Positions 1 to 9,257 of a stretch of 48,203 nucleotides of DNA are shown one piece after another. The stretch is taken from assembly GCA_934276635.1 (NCBI GenBank), contig CAKQTH010000009.1:1-48203 (forward strand), in the 5' to 3' direction. Every line of letters begins with the position of its first letter. Position 1 is the first letter of the stretch. This stretch comes from an uncultured Alphaproteobacteria bacterium. GTDB taxonomy: Bacteria; Pseudomonadota; Alphaproteobacteria; RF32; CAG-239. The position numbers and the translations under genes are program-made. Below the pieces are notes generated by a model. That model was not told where the DNA came from. It did no database searches and saw only the letters and a list, made by a program, of their open reading frames with translations.

Positions 1-57
1 GTTTCTCTTCACTTTTGGTGTTCGTGATTTACGAATTAACTGATTAATTGTAGGCAT
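1..57 (-). CDS. rpsL: Ribosomal protein S12, N-terminal 19 codons (runs off the window)
   Basis: The first 19 codons read MPTINQLIRKSRTPKVKRN, the canonical start of small-subunit protein S12, which sits at the decoding centre and helps control accuracy. The start codon is at 57 on the minus strand, with an AAGGA ribosome site just upstream. The rest of the gene lies outside the window, so residues linked to streptomycin resistance cannot be seen. A terminator-like hairpin at about 98-125 separates it from the minus-strand gene upstream. Confidence 0.93.
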   Translation of the reverse strand, partial: MPTINQLIRKSRTPKVKRN

Positions 58-97
58 CACATTTTCCTTAAAAGTTAAATTTAAATTACTGTTACAC

Positions 98-125
98 TTA
101 AAAAAGGCAGATTCTGCCCTTTAAA
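98..125 (-). terminator. Rho-independent terminator upstream of rpsL
   Basis: On the minus strand an AAAAGGGCAG arm, a three-base AAT loop and a CTGCC arm are followed by a run of T. It would end transcription of the minus-strand gene at 205-2178 before rpsL. On the plus strand the T run is interrupted, so minus is the better direction. Confidence 0.6.
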
Positions 126-204
126 AGTCTGTGCATCATAGACTCACAATGAAAATATGTCAACCTCTTTTTTTGCTTGTATAAACAACAAAAAAGAACA
201 AATT

Positions 205-2178
205 TTATCTGCCTTTTTGTTTTGCCTGATTTATGAGCGGCTGCGAAATTTTTACCGCATCTTTTTGCGTAATTCTCTGTGGTTGATGTTCTGCCGTATT
301 TTCAACCTCTTTTTGGCCGTAATGCCTCAATTCGGCAATTTTATCATCAACGCCGACAACCTGTTTTTCATAATCCTGTGCTCTTGTTTCGGCCATAAAC
401 TGCTGCGGATTTTCCCTCTCCTGATTATAAAAATCCATAACCCGTTGATATATATTTTGCGGGTATTCTATCGCCAAGATTTTTCCGATTTTTTCGCTTT
501 TCGGATTTTCGGCAACAGAGCGGCTGCTTATTTCAACAACCACGGACAAATCGGCAAAATCCTTTGCCATTTTACGCTTTTTGATTCCGAAAATATCGCG
601 CTGAGGCTTTCTTTGCGCCAAAAATTCCTCTCGAAACTTTTTATCCGAAAACTTTTGTGGCTTATTTATCAAAACATTTATCAATTTGAATTCGTCACTG
701 TTTTTTAAGCCGTATTTTTGGCAAAATGCCGCAGTCTTTTCAATCTGCCGCTTAAACGGATATGTGGCGTATCCTTTCGAGGTTTCTCCAGTTGCTTTGG
801 TTTTTACATCTGCGGTAACTTCTTTTTGCGGATTTTTGCGTTTTTCTTCAATCATTTTCTGAATATCCGAATTCAAAATTCCGTCGCTTGTTGCCAACTT
901 TATAAAATACGGATTTTTCTTTTCGGCATTAACAATTTTTGCCAGTTCTTTGAAATCTTTTTCCAACGCTTTTCGATTTTTGCCTTCGTTTTTCGCATAA
1001 TAGGCCAACTCTTCATCTCTGATATCATACTTTATCAGTTTTTCAGGCGAAAGCTGATATGCCGCGGTTATGCTTTTTTCTCTTATTTGCGCAAGTTTTA
1101 CCCGCGTTTTTTCAAAAGTAACCAAGGCACGCATTTCCGGATTTTTTTCGGCAATATCGGAATTTAAGAATTTTTCATCTTGTTTTTTCTGTTTGGCAAG
1201 CAAAACTGTATGCTTAATTCCGTTAACTATCATTGACGACAAATCTCTTTCCTGTAGCAGAAAAATCGGCATTGTCGCAAGACCACCTACGATACTCCCG
1301 AGCGCATCTCTGCGCCAGCCTCGTCTGTCAGGATATTTATCGGCGATATTATTGTTGAAATATGACTGCAAAACGCGCGGAGAATAAGCTTTTCTCAAAA
1401 CTATTCTTTCGCTCAGTTTGTCCAATTTTTTATCGTCGATAACACCGTCAGGCGTAAAAAAGCTTTCGGTTCTTTTTTGTTTTCGCAAAATTTTCACTGC
1501 CTTTAAGGCTTGCATAAGCACCGGTTTTGTCGTATAGAATTTTGCGGAATGTTCGCTGTTATATTCCTGTTGCGAAAAATCTATCGCACCGCTGGCCGAC
1601 TGCTGAAGGTTATAATTAAACAGATATGAAGACTGCCTGAGAAAATCAATCGGACTTTTTGACCTCAGCAACAGCGCGCAGGCTGCAAAGCATTCAGAAT
1701 GCATTTCATTCAGATATCGCACATAATCAACTTTATCCGCAAGCTTATCATCGGTAGCACCGTTTGCCCGCTGATTTTCATAAATCTCGTCAATTGTTTT
1801 TGCGGAAAATAAGCCGTATTCTTTTTGCAGAGTATGCGCCAATTCATGATATTTTACTTTTATATCCTGTGATCGGGCCGTAAAAAACAGGCTTCCGCCA
1901 TAGTTCAGACCGCCGCCGTTCCTTGTCGTTTCTCCGACATCAACCGAATATTCTCCATTCGGCAAAGGCTGCAAAATATTCATTTTGCACAACGCGACCT
2001 CGGCTTCCCTATCCGACATTTTTTGAGCTTTGGCATAATCGTTTATTACTTTTTTATAGTCCCAATGCGACTGAGATTGAACCGAAGAATTATGTATGTC
2101 GTCATATGAGAAATAAGCAACTCCGTGCTTTTCTCCGATAACCATCAAGTCTTTGTTTACTTCGGCAATATTTACCAT
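205..2178 (-). CDS. Large hypothetical protein with HELAH zinc-peptidase-like motif
   Basis: I do not recognise the family. The protein is 657 residues from an ATG at 2178, chosen over a TTG four codons upstream because GGAG lies six bases before it. Residues 111-115 read HELAH, an HExxH zinc-binding pattern, and about 47 residues later comes HSECFAACALLL with Glu162 as a possible third ligand, the arrangement of many zincins. Residues 91-99 are glycine rich. The C-terminal half is highly charged, lysine and glutamate rich and probably helical. No signal peptide or clear membrane segment is visible. It lies alone upstream of rpsL with its own terminator. A metallopeptidase role is inference from the motif; a toxin or mobilisation-associated protein is equally possible. 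Confidence 0.6.
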   Translation of the reverse strand: MVNIAEVNKDLMVIGEKHGVAYFSYDDIHNSSVQSQSHWDYKKVINDYAKAQKMSDREAEVALCKMNILQPLPNGEYSVDVGETTRNGGGLNYGGSLFFTARSQDIKVKYHELAHTLQKEYGLFSAKTIDEIYENQRANGATDDKLADKVDYVRYLNEMHSECFAACALLLRSKSPIDFLRQSSYLFNYNLQQSASGAIDFSQQEYNSEHSAKFYTTKPVLMQALKAVKILRKQKRTESFFTPDGVIDDKKLDKLSERIVLRKAYSPRVLQSYFNNNIADKYPDRRGWRRDALGSIVGGLATMPIFLLQERDLSSMIVNGIKHTVLLAKQKKQDEKFLNSDIAEKNPEMRALVTFEKTRVKLAQIREKSITAAYQLSPEKLIKYDIRDEELAYYAKNEGKNRKALEKDFKELAKIVNAEKKNPYFIKLATSDGILNSDIQKMIEEKRKNPQKEVTADVKTKATGETSKGYATYPFKRQIEKTAAFCQKYGLKNSDEFKLINVLINKPQKFSDKKFREEFLAQRKPQRDIFGIKKRKMAKDFADLSVVVEISSRSVAENPKSEKIGKILAIEYPQNIYQRVMDFYNQERENPQQFMAETRAQDYEKQVVGVDDKIAELRHYGQKEVENTAEHQPQRITQKDAVKISQPLINQAKQKGR

Positions 2179-2386
2179 AACAATCTCCAAATATTATTTA
2201 TATGATAAATTCTTTTGTATTTATACTCGATTTTTTGCACCCGCCGACGATAAAACACACATCAGCGTTACTCGGCTCTCCCCCCCCCTCACCATGAGTT
2301 AAGCATAATATGCCAAAACCTGTATCATACAAGTTCAATATATAATACCCTACTTTCGTTTTGTTCACAAGTTTTTTATGAAAAAA

Positions 2387-3943
2387 TCACTTATATTTTT
2401 CAACAATTTTCATTGCTGTCTTAATCCCGTCCACCGCGGCAGACAAAATCCCTCCGGCATATCCGGCGCCCTCTCCGCACGGATAAAGCCCCTTTACCGA
2501 ACTCTCAAAATTTTCATCTCGGACAATCCTGACCGGTGAAGAACTTCTGGTTTCCGGCGCCATCAACACCGCGTCCGCAGTTGCAAATCCGCTCAGTTTG
2601 CGGTCAAAGTCAGCTATTGCAATACGCATTGTTTCGACCACATACGGCGGCAAAACCGCTCTCAAATCCCCAAGGCAGACTCCCCTCGGATACGACGGTT
2701 CCACATCTCCGAGTTTTTTTGATTCTTTTTTATGCAAAAAATCGCCGACAAGCTGAGCCGGAGCTTTATAATCACAGCCGCCGGCGGCAAATGCGGCCTC
2801 TTCTATTCTGCGCTGAAAATACATTCCGGCAAGCGGATGTTTCGACCCGAAATCGTCTTTTCCGACTCCGACAAGCAGTGCGGCGTTTGCATTTTCTCCG
2901 TCTCGGGCAAATTCGCTCATTCCGTTTGTTACGAGCCGTCCTTCTTCGGACGCCGCCGCCACAACTTTGCCTCCCGGACACATACAAAATGTATATGCCG
3001 AACGGCCGTTGTCCGAATGGCAGCAAAGCTTATAATCCGCGGCTCCGAGCCTTTTATCTTTGGCAAATTTTCCGTATTGCGACTTGTTTATCAGACTTTG
3101 TTTATGTTCGATTCGCGCGCCGACCGAAAAGTCTTTTTGCTCCATATAAAGCCCTCGCTCATACAAAATTTCAAAAGTATCGCGGGAAGAATGCCCGAGC
3201 GCCAGCACCGCATTTTCCGCCGGCAGAATTTCATCTTCTTTTTCTTGTCTTTTGACCATTATCGAACGCAGCTTGCCGTCTTTTTCGGAAAAATCGCAAA
3301 ATCTATGCTCAAACAAATATTTTCCGCCGAGATTTTCTATTTTTTTGCGGATATTTTGCACCACGATTGCCAAATTGTCGGTTCCTATATGCGGCTTTGC
3401 CAGATACAAAATTTCTTGCGGAGCGCCGGCGGCAACCAATTCCTGCAAAACCTTCTGCGTATATGCATCTTTTTTGATGCCGCTCATCAATTTGCCGTCG
3501 GAAAATGTTCCGGCGCCGCCCTCTCCGAACTGAATATTCGAATTTTTATCAAGTTTTCCGAGTTTGAAAAACATATCAACATCTTTTTGCCTTTCAGAGA
3601 CCGCCTTTCCTCGCTCCAAAACAAGCGGTTTCAGCCCGGCTTGAGCCAAAATCAGCGCCGCAAACATTCCGGACGGACCGCTACCGACCACAATCGGGCA
3701 CACTCCGTTTTCTTTGCACTTTTTTATATCCAATACCGGCTCTTGAGTTTCTTCTTCGTCCTGCAAAACAACCTCAAATGAACAAATATAATGCACATTC
3801 GATTTGTTTCTGGCATCAATCGACTTTCGCAGCAACTTAACTTTTTTGATTTTTTCAATCGGCAGATTTGCCGCCTCTGCCGCAAGTTTTGCATATTCCT
3901 GCGGTTTTGCGTCAAGCGAAATTTTTATGTCGGTAATTTTCAT
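2387..3943 (-). CDS. FAD-dependent dehydrogenase, COG2509-like
   Basis: This 518-residue cytoplasmic flavoprotein resembles the uncharacterised FAD-dependent dehydrogenase family COG2509. After an N-terminal domain of about 80 residues comes the dinucleotide-binding GSGPSGMFAALILAQAG with a downstream acidic LVLERG, then a conserved FGEGGAGTFSDGKL segment and a C-terminal flavin loop YPCGEGAGYAGGI. Physiological substrates are not known for the family. The start at 3943 (MKITDIKISL) is preferred over an in-frame codon 15 residues upstream because it has a GAAAGAAA purine run before it and begins the conserved N-terminal domain. It stands alone, divergent from the gene at 4031. A long open frame on the opposite strand is a shadow of its codon usage. 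Confidence 0.8.
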   Translation of the reverse strand: MKITDIKISLDAKPQEYAKLAAEAANLPIEKIKKVKLLRKSIDARNKSNVHYICSFEVVLQDEEETQEPVLDIKKCKENGVCPIVVGSGPSGMFAALILAQAGLKPLVLERGKAVSERQKDVDMFFKLGKLDKNSNIQFGEGGAGTFSDGKLMSGIKKDAYTQKVLQELVAAGAPQEILYLAKPHIGTDNLAIVVQNIRKKIENLGGKYLFEHRFCDFSEKDGKLRSIMVKRQEKEDEILPAENAVLALGHSSRDTFEILYERGLYMEQKDFSVGARIEHKQSLINKSQYGKFAKDKRLGAADYKLCCHSDNGRSAYTFCMCPGGKVVAAASEEGRLVTNGMSEFARDGENANAALLVGVGKDDFGSKHPLAGMYFQRRIEEAAFAAGGCDYKAPAQLVGDFLHKKESKKLGDVEPSYPRGVCLGDLRAVLPPYVVETMRIAIADFDRKLSGFATADAVLMAPETRSSSPVRIVRDENFESSVKGLYPCGEGAGYAGGILSAAVDGIKTAMKIVEKYK

Positions 3944-4030
3944 TTGTTTTTCTTTCGGATATAATTTGTTGCAAAATATATACAACATTGTTATAAAGAT
4001 GCCAACACAAATTTTTTAAGAAAAAGAAAA

Positions 4031-4720
4031 ATGAAAAAAGAACTGCACTGCTTTATATTGTGGGAAAAATCCCGCCGACTTGAAAACGAAATTATCGAAG
4101 ATATCCGCAAACATTTCAAGATTATGAAAATTTTTGAAATTGCCTGGCCGAAAGAATTTTTTGCCGACAATCTCAGCCGTTTTTACGGAAAAAAACTCTC
4201 AAAATCAAACAAAAAAGAAAAACAGTGCGGCAACGGAAAGTTTCTGTTTATCGTTGTTCTTGACGAACACCCGAAACACGACGAGCTCGGGCATAATCTT
4301 AATATGATTATCGCAAAAAACAACTATCGGATTATGACTGGCAAAAAAGACGGATATCTTGTTCACGGCAGCGACTGCGCGCCCGAAGCAGACGAAAATA
4401 TGCGCTTTGTTCTGGGCATCGGAACCGAAGAATTTGCCGAGCAGAACAAAACAGTTTTGAACAACACGCAATATACTCCTTTTGCCGGCTCGATGATTGC
4501 GCAAAGCGGTTGGAAAAACAAAAAGCAGTTGCTTGATTTTGCAAAAAAAATTCCTTTATCAAAGGTTGTCTCAGCCAAAGATTTGATATTTGAGGCAGAA
4601 AACAAAGGTTTGTTAGTTCGTCTGATTAATGCAAAAAAGCCCTGGCTGCGCCTTTGCAAAAACCGCTATTATGTTTTGATAAACGGCAAAAAAACTCCGG
4701 TCAAAATTCTGCAAAAATAA
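4031..4720 (+). CDS. Hypothetical protein, 229 residues
   Basis: A soluble protein with no signal peptide, beginning MKKELHCFILWEKSRR. The first 90 residues hold an aromatic segment (FEIAWPKEFFADNLSRFYG) followed by a beta strand KFLFIVVLDEHPKHDELG. The centre has HGSDCAPEADEN and FVLGIG; the C-terminus is lysine rich. The style recalls proteins found beside cell-surface polysaccharide genes, which may be nucleotidyl- or glycosyl-transferase related, but I cannot name the family and no polysaccharide genes are adjacent. Its stop codon directly abuts the stop codon of the convergent gene at 4721, with no intergenic space. Confidence 0.6.
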   Translation: MKKELHCFILWEKSRRLENEIIEDIRKHFKIMKIFEIAWPKEFFADNLSRFYGKKLSKSNKKEKQCGNGKFLFIVVLDEHPKHDELGHNLNMIIAKNNYRIMTGKKDGYLVHGSDCAPEADENMRFVLGIGTEEFAEQNKTVLNNTQYTPFAGSMIAQSGWKNKKQLLDFAKKIPLSKVVSAKDLIFEAENKGLLVRLINAKKPWLRLCKNRYYVLINGKKTPVKILQK

Positions 4721-5032
4721 TCAGTCGTTTGTTTCGTCTTCATCGTCTGAAAACAAAATGTGATATAAACCTTTGCGATATATCCAAAGGTTTATGAGAC
4801 CCAAAACAACCGAAACCGAACCGAACACATACAAGATAAAATACCAGTTTATTTGACTGACCGACATCAGCGCGTCCTGATGATTAAGCCGCAAAAAACC
4901 GATAGCCACGCTTGTGGCAATAAACGAACATATAAAAGAAAATGTCCAGACTTTTTCCATTGCCCGCCGGTCAATAATAAAACTCATCACCGCATAAAGC
5001 AAAAACAACGCCACAAAGATATACAGCTCCAT
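4721..5032 (-). CDS. Small membrane protein, 103 residues
   Basis: Three hydrophobic segments (about residues 4-20, 29-46 and 64-84) predict an inner-membrane protein with a short acidic tail, DDEDETND. The start has AAAGGAGAAAATCG upstream, a strong ribosome site. It is followed on the same strand, after an unremarkable gap, by no further gene, and preceded by another small membrane protein at 5096, so the two may be co-transcribed. No family recognised. Confidence 0.6.
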   Translation of the reverse strand: MELYIFVALFLLYAVMSFIIDRRAMEKVWTFSFICSFIATSVAIGFLRLNHQDALMSVSQINWYFILYVFGSVSVVLGLINLWIYRKGLYHILFSDDEDETND

Positions 5033-5095
5033 CGATTTTCTCCTTTCAAAAAGGATATAATCAACAGAGCCATATCTTTCAAGATTGTGCCGATT

Positions 5096-5431
5096 TTATA
5101 TCATAAATCGGATAAGCGCGGTCAGATATGCGTATACCAAAAACGCCGCCGCACGCATCGAAATCTGATAAATGTTGGAAATATTTCCGACCATAAAAAA
5201 TTGAATAAGCAGCGCCGCAACCACCGCACAACCGATGATAAGCAGCCAATAATATTTATTTTTTGCGAGCAAAACCGCACAGACAATCGCACTGACGCAA
5301 ACATAAAAGTTTTGCATATGCGCAAAAATTGCATCGCGCAAATTGTTTATAACCCCAATCTTAAATACAATTCCGGCAATCAGCGCAATCACGGCCGCCA
5401 CAAAAATAAGAAAACACATTTTTTTATTCAT
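5096..5431 (-). CDS. Small membrane protein, 111 residues
   Basis: Four hydrophobic segments fill most of the protein, which begins MNKKMCFLIFVAAVIALIAG. The start at 5431 is chosen because AAAGGA lies eight bases upstream; a longer in-frame version starts 14 codons earlier without hydrophobic content. It lies 62 bases downstream of the metallophosphoesterase on the same strand and may share its transcript. Function unknown. Confidence 0.55.
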   Translation of the reverse strand: MNKKMCFLIFVAAVIALIAGIVFKIGVINNLRDAIFAHMQNFYVCVSAIVCAVLLAKNKYYWLLIIGCAVVAALLIQFFMVGNISNIYQISMRAAAFLVYAYLTALIRFMI

Positions 5432-5490
5432 TTTGAAATCCTTTTCTGCAAAATCTTTTGCTAAATTATGCAAATTTGTATAATAACAAG

Positions 5491-6621
5491 TTAATTTCCG
5501 CGTGTTTTTTTGCGAATATCAATAATCACAAATTCTGATTTTGTGCCGGTCTTAAACTTTATGTTCCAATCTGAAATTCCCGATGTCACAATAAAATCTG
5601 TCAGATTGCGATGCTCAAAACCGTATGTTCTATCGTTGGCACCGATCCATTCTCCGACCTTGTTAAGCGGAAAAAGCTGCCCGCCGTGGGTATGCCCCGA
5701 AAGAACCAAATCAACTTCGCTTTCCGCCTGATTTTTATAGTCATTCGGCTGATGGTCGACAACCAGCATAAAATTGTTTTTCGGCATATTTTCAAGCAAT
5801 TCTCTCATTGCCATACGCCGTCCACCGCGCATAAATTCCGATGCATCTTTGCGGCCGATAACCTGCATATTTTCCGTAATTTCGTCCGTTTCATCTTCCA
5901 AAACTTTTACGCCGTTGCGCTCAAGCTCCCGCACCAAATCGGCACCGGTAAATCCGCGCTTTGCCGGATTGTAGTATCCTTTGTCATGGTTTCCGAACGC
6001 AAAATAAATTCCGTATTTTGTAGAAAAATCACCGAGAGCTTTTGTGGCGGTCAGCATATCTTTGCGGCTGGTTCCGTCATCAACGAAATCTCCGGCAATT
6101 ATCAAAATATCCGGATTTTCTTTTTTGATTTTTTTCAGATGTTTTGCAAAGCCTTTGCCGTCAAATGTAGTGCCGATATGAGAATCTGCAATCAGCGCAA
6201 CTCTCAGATTTTTCACATCTTTTTCGGTTTCTATGGTATAATGTGTTGTCCACACTCCGTGCGCGGAATACCACCCGAACGCCAGATACGCAATCCCGAA
6301 AATCAAAGCGGCGGCACCGGCATAATTTTTCTTTGCTTCCTTTTTGCGAATACGGCGGACAATCGCGGCCGCAACATCGCAAATCAGCCAAAATATCACA
6401 AAATGCAGCATACAAATCACTGCGTTCATCATATTTATGCTCAGAACCGCAATTCCGAAAAACGCCGCCACAATCAACAATCCATAGCCGAAACCGATTT
6501 TTTTGTTATTGTGAGAAATCTGCTTAATCTTTGAAAAATCAGCAACTTTTGCGCCCAAATAAACAAGCCCAGCCGTTGTTGAAAAAATCAGAATCAAAAG
6601 TATGATATACCACATCAACAT
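5491..6621 (-). CDS. Membrane-anchored metallophosphoesterase, YkuE-like
   Basis: This calcineurin-like phosphoesterase has about 376 residues. Four N-terminal hydrophobic segments (to about residue 120) anchor it in the inner membrane, and the catalytic domain follows. The binuclear metal-site motifs are all present in order: ADSH near 145-148, GDFVDD near 177, GNHDKG near 210 and GHTHGGQ near 309. Relatives such as YkuE hydrolyse phosphoesters at the cell surface and some act on lipid-linked substrates (UDP-diacylglucosamine hydrolases share the fold), but the substrate cannot be read here. The start at 6621 is favoured because the AAAGGGG ribosome site sits eight bases upstream; an ATG two codons earlier is too close to it. 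Confidence 0.85.
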   Translation of the reverse strand: MLMWYIILLILIFSTTAGLVYLGAKVADFSKIKQISHNNKKIGFGYGLLIVAAFFGIAVLSINMMNAVICMLHFVIFWLICDVAAAIVRRIRKKEAKKNYAGAAALIFGIAYLAFGWYSAHGVWTTHYTIETEKDVKNLRVALIADSHIGTTFDGKGFAKHLKKIKKENPDILIIAGDFVDDGTSRKDMLTATKALGDFSTKYGIYFAFGNHDKGYYNPAKRGFTGADLVRELERNGVKVLEDETDEITENMQVIGRKDASEFMRGGRRMAMRELLENMPKNNFMLVVDHQPNDYKNQAESEVDLVLSGHTHGGQLFPLNKVGEWIGANDRTYGFEHRNLTDFIVTSGISDWNIKFKTGTKSEFVIIDIRKKTRGN

Positions 6622-6731
6622 TTTCATTTCCCCTTTATCTATCAAAATCATCAAGTTTTTAGCATATTTTTTACTAATTTTAAATCATAAAGTGCAAACA
6701 TTGATAATAATTTTCAGAGGTATTGCATAAT

Positions 6732-8348
6732 ATGAAAAAAAGATTTTCCGTCAGTTCTACCGCGTTTATTGCTGCCGTCAGCGCATATTTCACATTCTTT
6801 TTGAGCATAAAGTTTTGGCTTTATATTTTTGAAAAAGTTGAAATCGACAGCATAAAAGACTTTCTTTTTGTGTGCACTTTGCCGTTTTTTATATATATTC
6901 CTCTTTTGTGGTTCTTCAGCCTAACAGTTGTGCCCAAGCTGGGCAAATGGGCAGTGATGATATTGTTGGTATTGTCGGCAGCGTCGGATTATGCGCTGCA
7001 AAATCTCGGCATTGTCATCAATTCGGACATGATACGCAATTTTGCCGAAACAAATCTCCGCGAGGCCTCGGATTTCTTCACTTTTTACTCCGTCTGCTAT
7101 GTCTTTGTCGTCGGTATTGTTCCCGCAATTTTGGTCTTTTTTGCCGACATCAGATTTTCTTCTTTCAAAAACGAGCTCAAAACCCGCCTCCTCGCATTTT
7201 TTATCTCGCTGGCTCTCGTCGGTGCTTCCGCCGCCGCTTTTTATAAAGAATACGTTTCTTTCGGACGCAACAACAAAGAGGTACGCTATTACATAAACAC
7301 TTTCAACTACATTTATGCTGTCGGAAGATATTATAAACGCGCCGCCGACGCCAACCGAAAATTTGTGATTTTGGACGCCTCCCCGACGATTAATCCCAAC
7401 AAATCCGCCGAGCCACGCGTCGTCGTCATGATTGTCGGAGAAACCGCCCGCGCCCAAAATTTCTCCCTCTACGGATATGCAAAAAATACCAATCCGCTCC
7501 TGTCCGAACGCAACGATATCATTGTGTTTGACGATGTTTATTCCTGCGGAACCTCTACCGCAATCTCGCTACCGTGTATGTTCTCACAGCTGCCCAAGAA
7601 AAAATTCAGTGTGACCGACGCGCTCTATCAGCAAAATCTGCTTGATATCGCAAAACTTGCCGGCTATGACATCATCTGGAAAGACAACGACGATGGCTGC
7701 AAAAAAGTCTGCGACAGAATCGGCAAAATCGACGCCCGCGCCGGCAACAAACAGCCCTATTGTTTCGGCGATTATTGTTATGACGATATCCTCATCGACG
7801 GCCTTGACGACACGCTCAAATCCGTCAAAAAAGACACTCTGATTGTTCTGCACGCAATGGGCAGCCACGGGCCGACTTATTACAAGCGCTATCCTGACAA
7901 ATTTAAGCTGTTTACGCCTACCTGCGACAGTGCAAATCTGCAAGACTGCACGCAGGAACAAATCATAAATTCTTATGATAATACAATTGCTTATACTGAT
8001 TATGTGATATCGTCGGTGATTGATATCCTAAAGCAAAATCCGCAGCTTCAGGCCTCGATGCTGTATGTGTCGGATCACGGGGAATCGCTCGGCGAAAACA
8101 ATCTTTATCTGCACGGGTTGCCATACGCGATTGCGCCGGACGAACAGAAAAAAGTTCCGATGATTTTATGGCTGTCCGAAACCACGCAAAACAACCTGAA
8201 TATCGACCGCAAATGCTTGCAAACCGAGGCCAAGACGCAAACCTTCTCGCACGATAATTATTTCCACTCCGTCCTCAACCTGCTCGACATTTCCACCTCG
8301 GCTTACAACCCCTCCCTCAATCTGTTTCATAACTGCAGTTTGCAATAG
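6732..8348 (+). CDS. Phosphoethanolamine transferase, EptA-like
   Basis: The product, about 538 residues, belongs to the sulfatase-fold transferases that move phosphoethanolamine from phosphatidylethanolamine to lipid A or other envelope glycans, often lowering susceptibility to cationic peptides. Five hydrophobic segments occupy residues 1-165, followed by a periplasmic catalytic domain. Seen motifs are VGETARAQNFSLYGY near 236 (metal-binding Glu), SCGTSTAISLPCMFS near 271 (nucleophile threonine region), paired cysteines expected for disulfides (CKKVC, CFGDYC), and VSDHGESLGENNLYLHG near the end. The start at 6732 follows AGAGG; a TTG three codons upstream is less likely. It stands alone between a divergent gene and a terminator. 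The exact acceptor is unknown. Confidence 0.9.
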   Translation: MKKRFSVSSTAFIAAVSAYFTFFLSIKFWLYIFEKVEIDSIKDFLFVCTLPFFIYIPLLWFFSLTVVPKLGKWAVMILLVLSAASDYALQNLGIVINSDMIRNFAETNLREASDFFTFYSVCYVFVVGIVPAILVFFADIRFSSFKNELKTRLLAFFISLALVGASAAAFYKEYVSFGRNNKEVRYYINTFNYIYAVGRYYKRAADANRKFVILDASPTINPNKSAEPRVVVMIVGETARAQNFSLYGYAKNTNPLLSERNDIIVFDDVYSCGTSTAISLPCMFSQLPKKKFSVTDALYQQNLLDIAKLAGYDIIWKDNDDGCKKVCDRIGKIDARAGNKQPYCFGDYCYDDILIDGLDDTLKSVKKDTLIVLHAMGSHGPTYYKRYPDKFKLFTPTCDSANLQDCTQEQIINSYDNTIAYTDYVISSVIDILKQNPQLQASMLYVSDHGESLGENNLYLHGLPYAIAPDEQKKVPMILWLSETTQNNLNIDRKCLQTEAKTQTFSHDNYFHSVLNLLDISTSAYNPSLNLFHNCSLQ

Positions 8349-8364
8349 TTTCAAAAAAAGACAC

Positions 8365-8413
8365 AAAAAAATCGGCGGTAGAGAGCTCTCGAAAATTTCA
8401 CCGCCGATTTTTA
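8365..8413. terminator. Bidirectional terminator between eptA-like gene and pilin gene
   Basis: AAAAATCGGCGGT and its complement ACCGCCGATTTTT form a 13-bp stem with a 20-base loop that itself contains GAGAGCTCTC, a small palindrome. T runs occur on both strands, serving the convergent genes on either side. Confidence 0.85.
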
Positions 8414-8453
8414 TTTGATAAATATACTAAACTTGCATATTTATGCTATGAGA

Positions 8454-9035
8454 TTAGTAAAATCTCCATGTAATAGAATAGCTGTTATCATCGCCTTCTG
8501 TTTTTGGAGTGCAAAGTTTAGAAGCGATGGTTATAGCCTTCGATTGCAAATTTGCAGGCGTGCAAATACCAGTGTCGCAACCTTCAATGCCTGATGCTAC
8601 AATTCCTTTGAAACCTGCAGCTGAACCCCAATCTGCAGTTGCCAATGTAGAGCAAGCATCTTTTGTAATTCCGCTAACCGTAAAATCGAAAGAATATTTG
8701 TCATCTGTTGTTTCTGCAAGAGCTACATCGCCGCCCATAGCATTCTTAGGTGTACAAGATGCAGAACCGCAATCTTTATCCATTTCTTCCGGGAATACAC
8801 CGAGGTTGTGAGCAACTACTGTTGTCAAACCGGAATAATCGCCCTGTCCTGCAAATGTTGTTTTTACATTTGCTGCGGTCATAGTAACCTGGTCGGTCAA
8901 TTTGTTAACTTTATATTTTGCCATAGCTTTTGAATAACCTGCGATACCAGCAACAGACAAAACACCGACGATTGCCAATACGCCGAGCATTTCAATCATT
9001 GAACGGCCGCTTTGTTCAACCATATATTTTTTCAT
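8454..9035 (-). CDS. Type IV pilin-like protein
   Basis: The 193-residue product has a short leader ending in Gly10, then RSMIEMLGVLAIVGVLSVAG: glutamate at mature position 5 followed by a hydrophobic helix is the class III signal cut by a prepilin peptidase. The remaining domain is rich in threonine, glycine and alanine and has cysteine pairs (CGSASC, CDTGIC, and two later cysteines), as in PilS-type or type IVb pilins. AGGAG lies seven bases before the start. No other pilus assembly gene is adjacent except the ATPase at 10417, so it may work with components encoded elsewhere. It could form a fibre or be a minor pseudopilin. Confidence 0.85.
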   Translation of the reverse strand: MKKYMVEQSGRSMIEMLGVLAIVGVLSVAGIAGYSKAMAKYKVNKLTDQVTMTAANVKTTFAGQGDYSGLTTVVAHNLGVFPEEMDKDCGSASCTPKNAMGGDVALAETTDDKYSFDFTVSGITKDACSTLATADWGSAAGFKGIVASGIEGCDTGICTPANLQSKAITIASKLCTPKTEGDDNSYSITWRFY

Positions 9036-9210
9036 AGTTTTTCTCCTATTTGTTTATAAAAATTGTTCTCTCCGATTGTTATACTAACACGATTCGTTTT
9101 ATTTTCCAATACTGACTTTAGTCATAATACTTTTTTCTTATAAACCAGGCACAATTATTTGAAAATACTTTTGTTTTTGCAAATTTTATCCTCTAAACAT
9201 TTATCAAAAC

Positions 9211-9245
9211 AAAAAAAACACCGAAATTTTTTTCGGTGTTTTTTA
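9211..9245. terminator. Terminator between the 9258 gene and the pilin upstream region
   Basis: AAAAACACCGAAA pairs with TTTCGGTGTTTTT around a four-base loop, with A and T runs on both sides. It ends the minus-strand gene at 9258. Confidence 0.85.
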
Positions 9246-9257
9246 TGCCATAAGTTT

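Noticed and set aside
2275..2295. Run of C residues in the gap upstream of the 657-residue gene as a phase-variation tract
   Set aside because: The tract is short and lies about 100 bases before the start codon, with no promoter spacing that it would clearly change.
2732..3781. 349-codon open frame on the plus strand opposite the FAD dehydrogenase
   Set aside because: It mirrors the codon pattern of the clear gene on the minus strand, lacks a ribosome site and shows no domain. Similar shadows lie opposite the phosphoesterase (5611-6534), ppdK (33997-34914), typA (40769-41419) and the adhesin (16540-17607).
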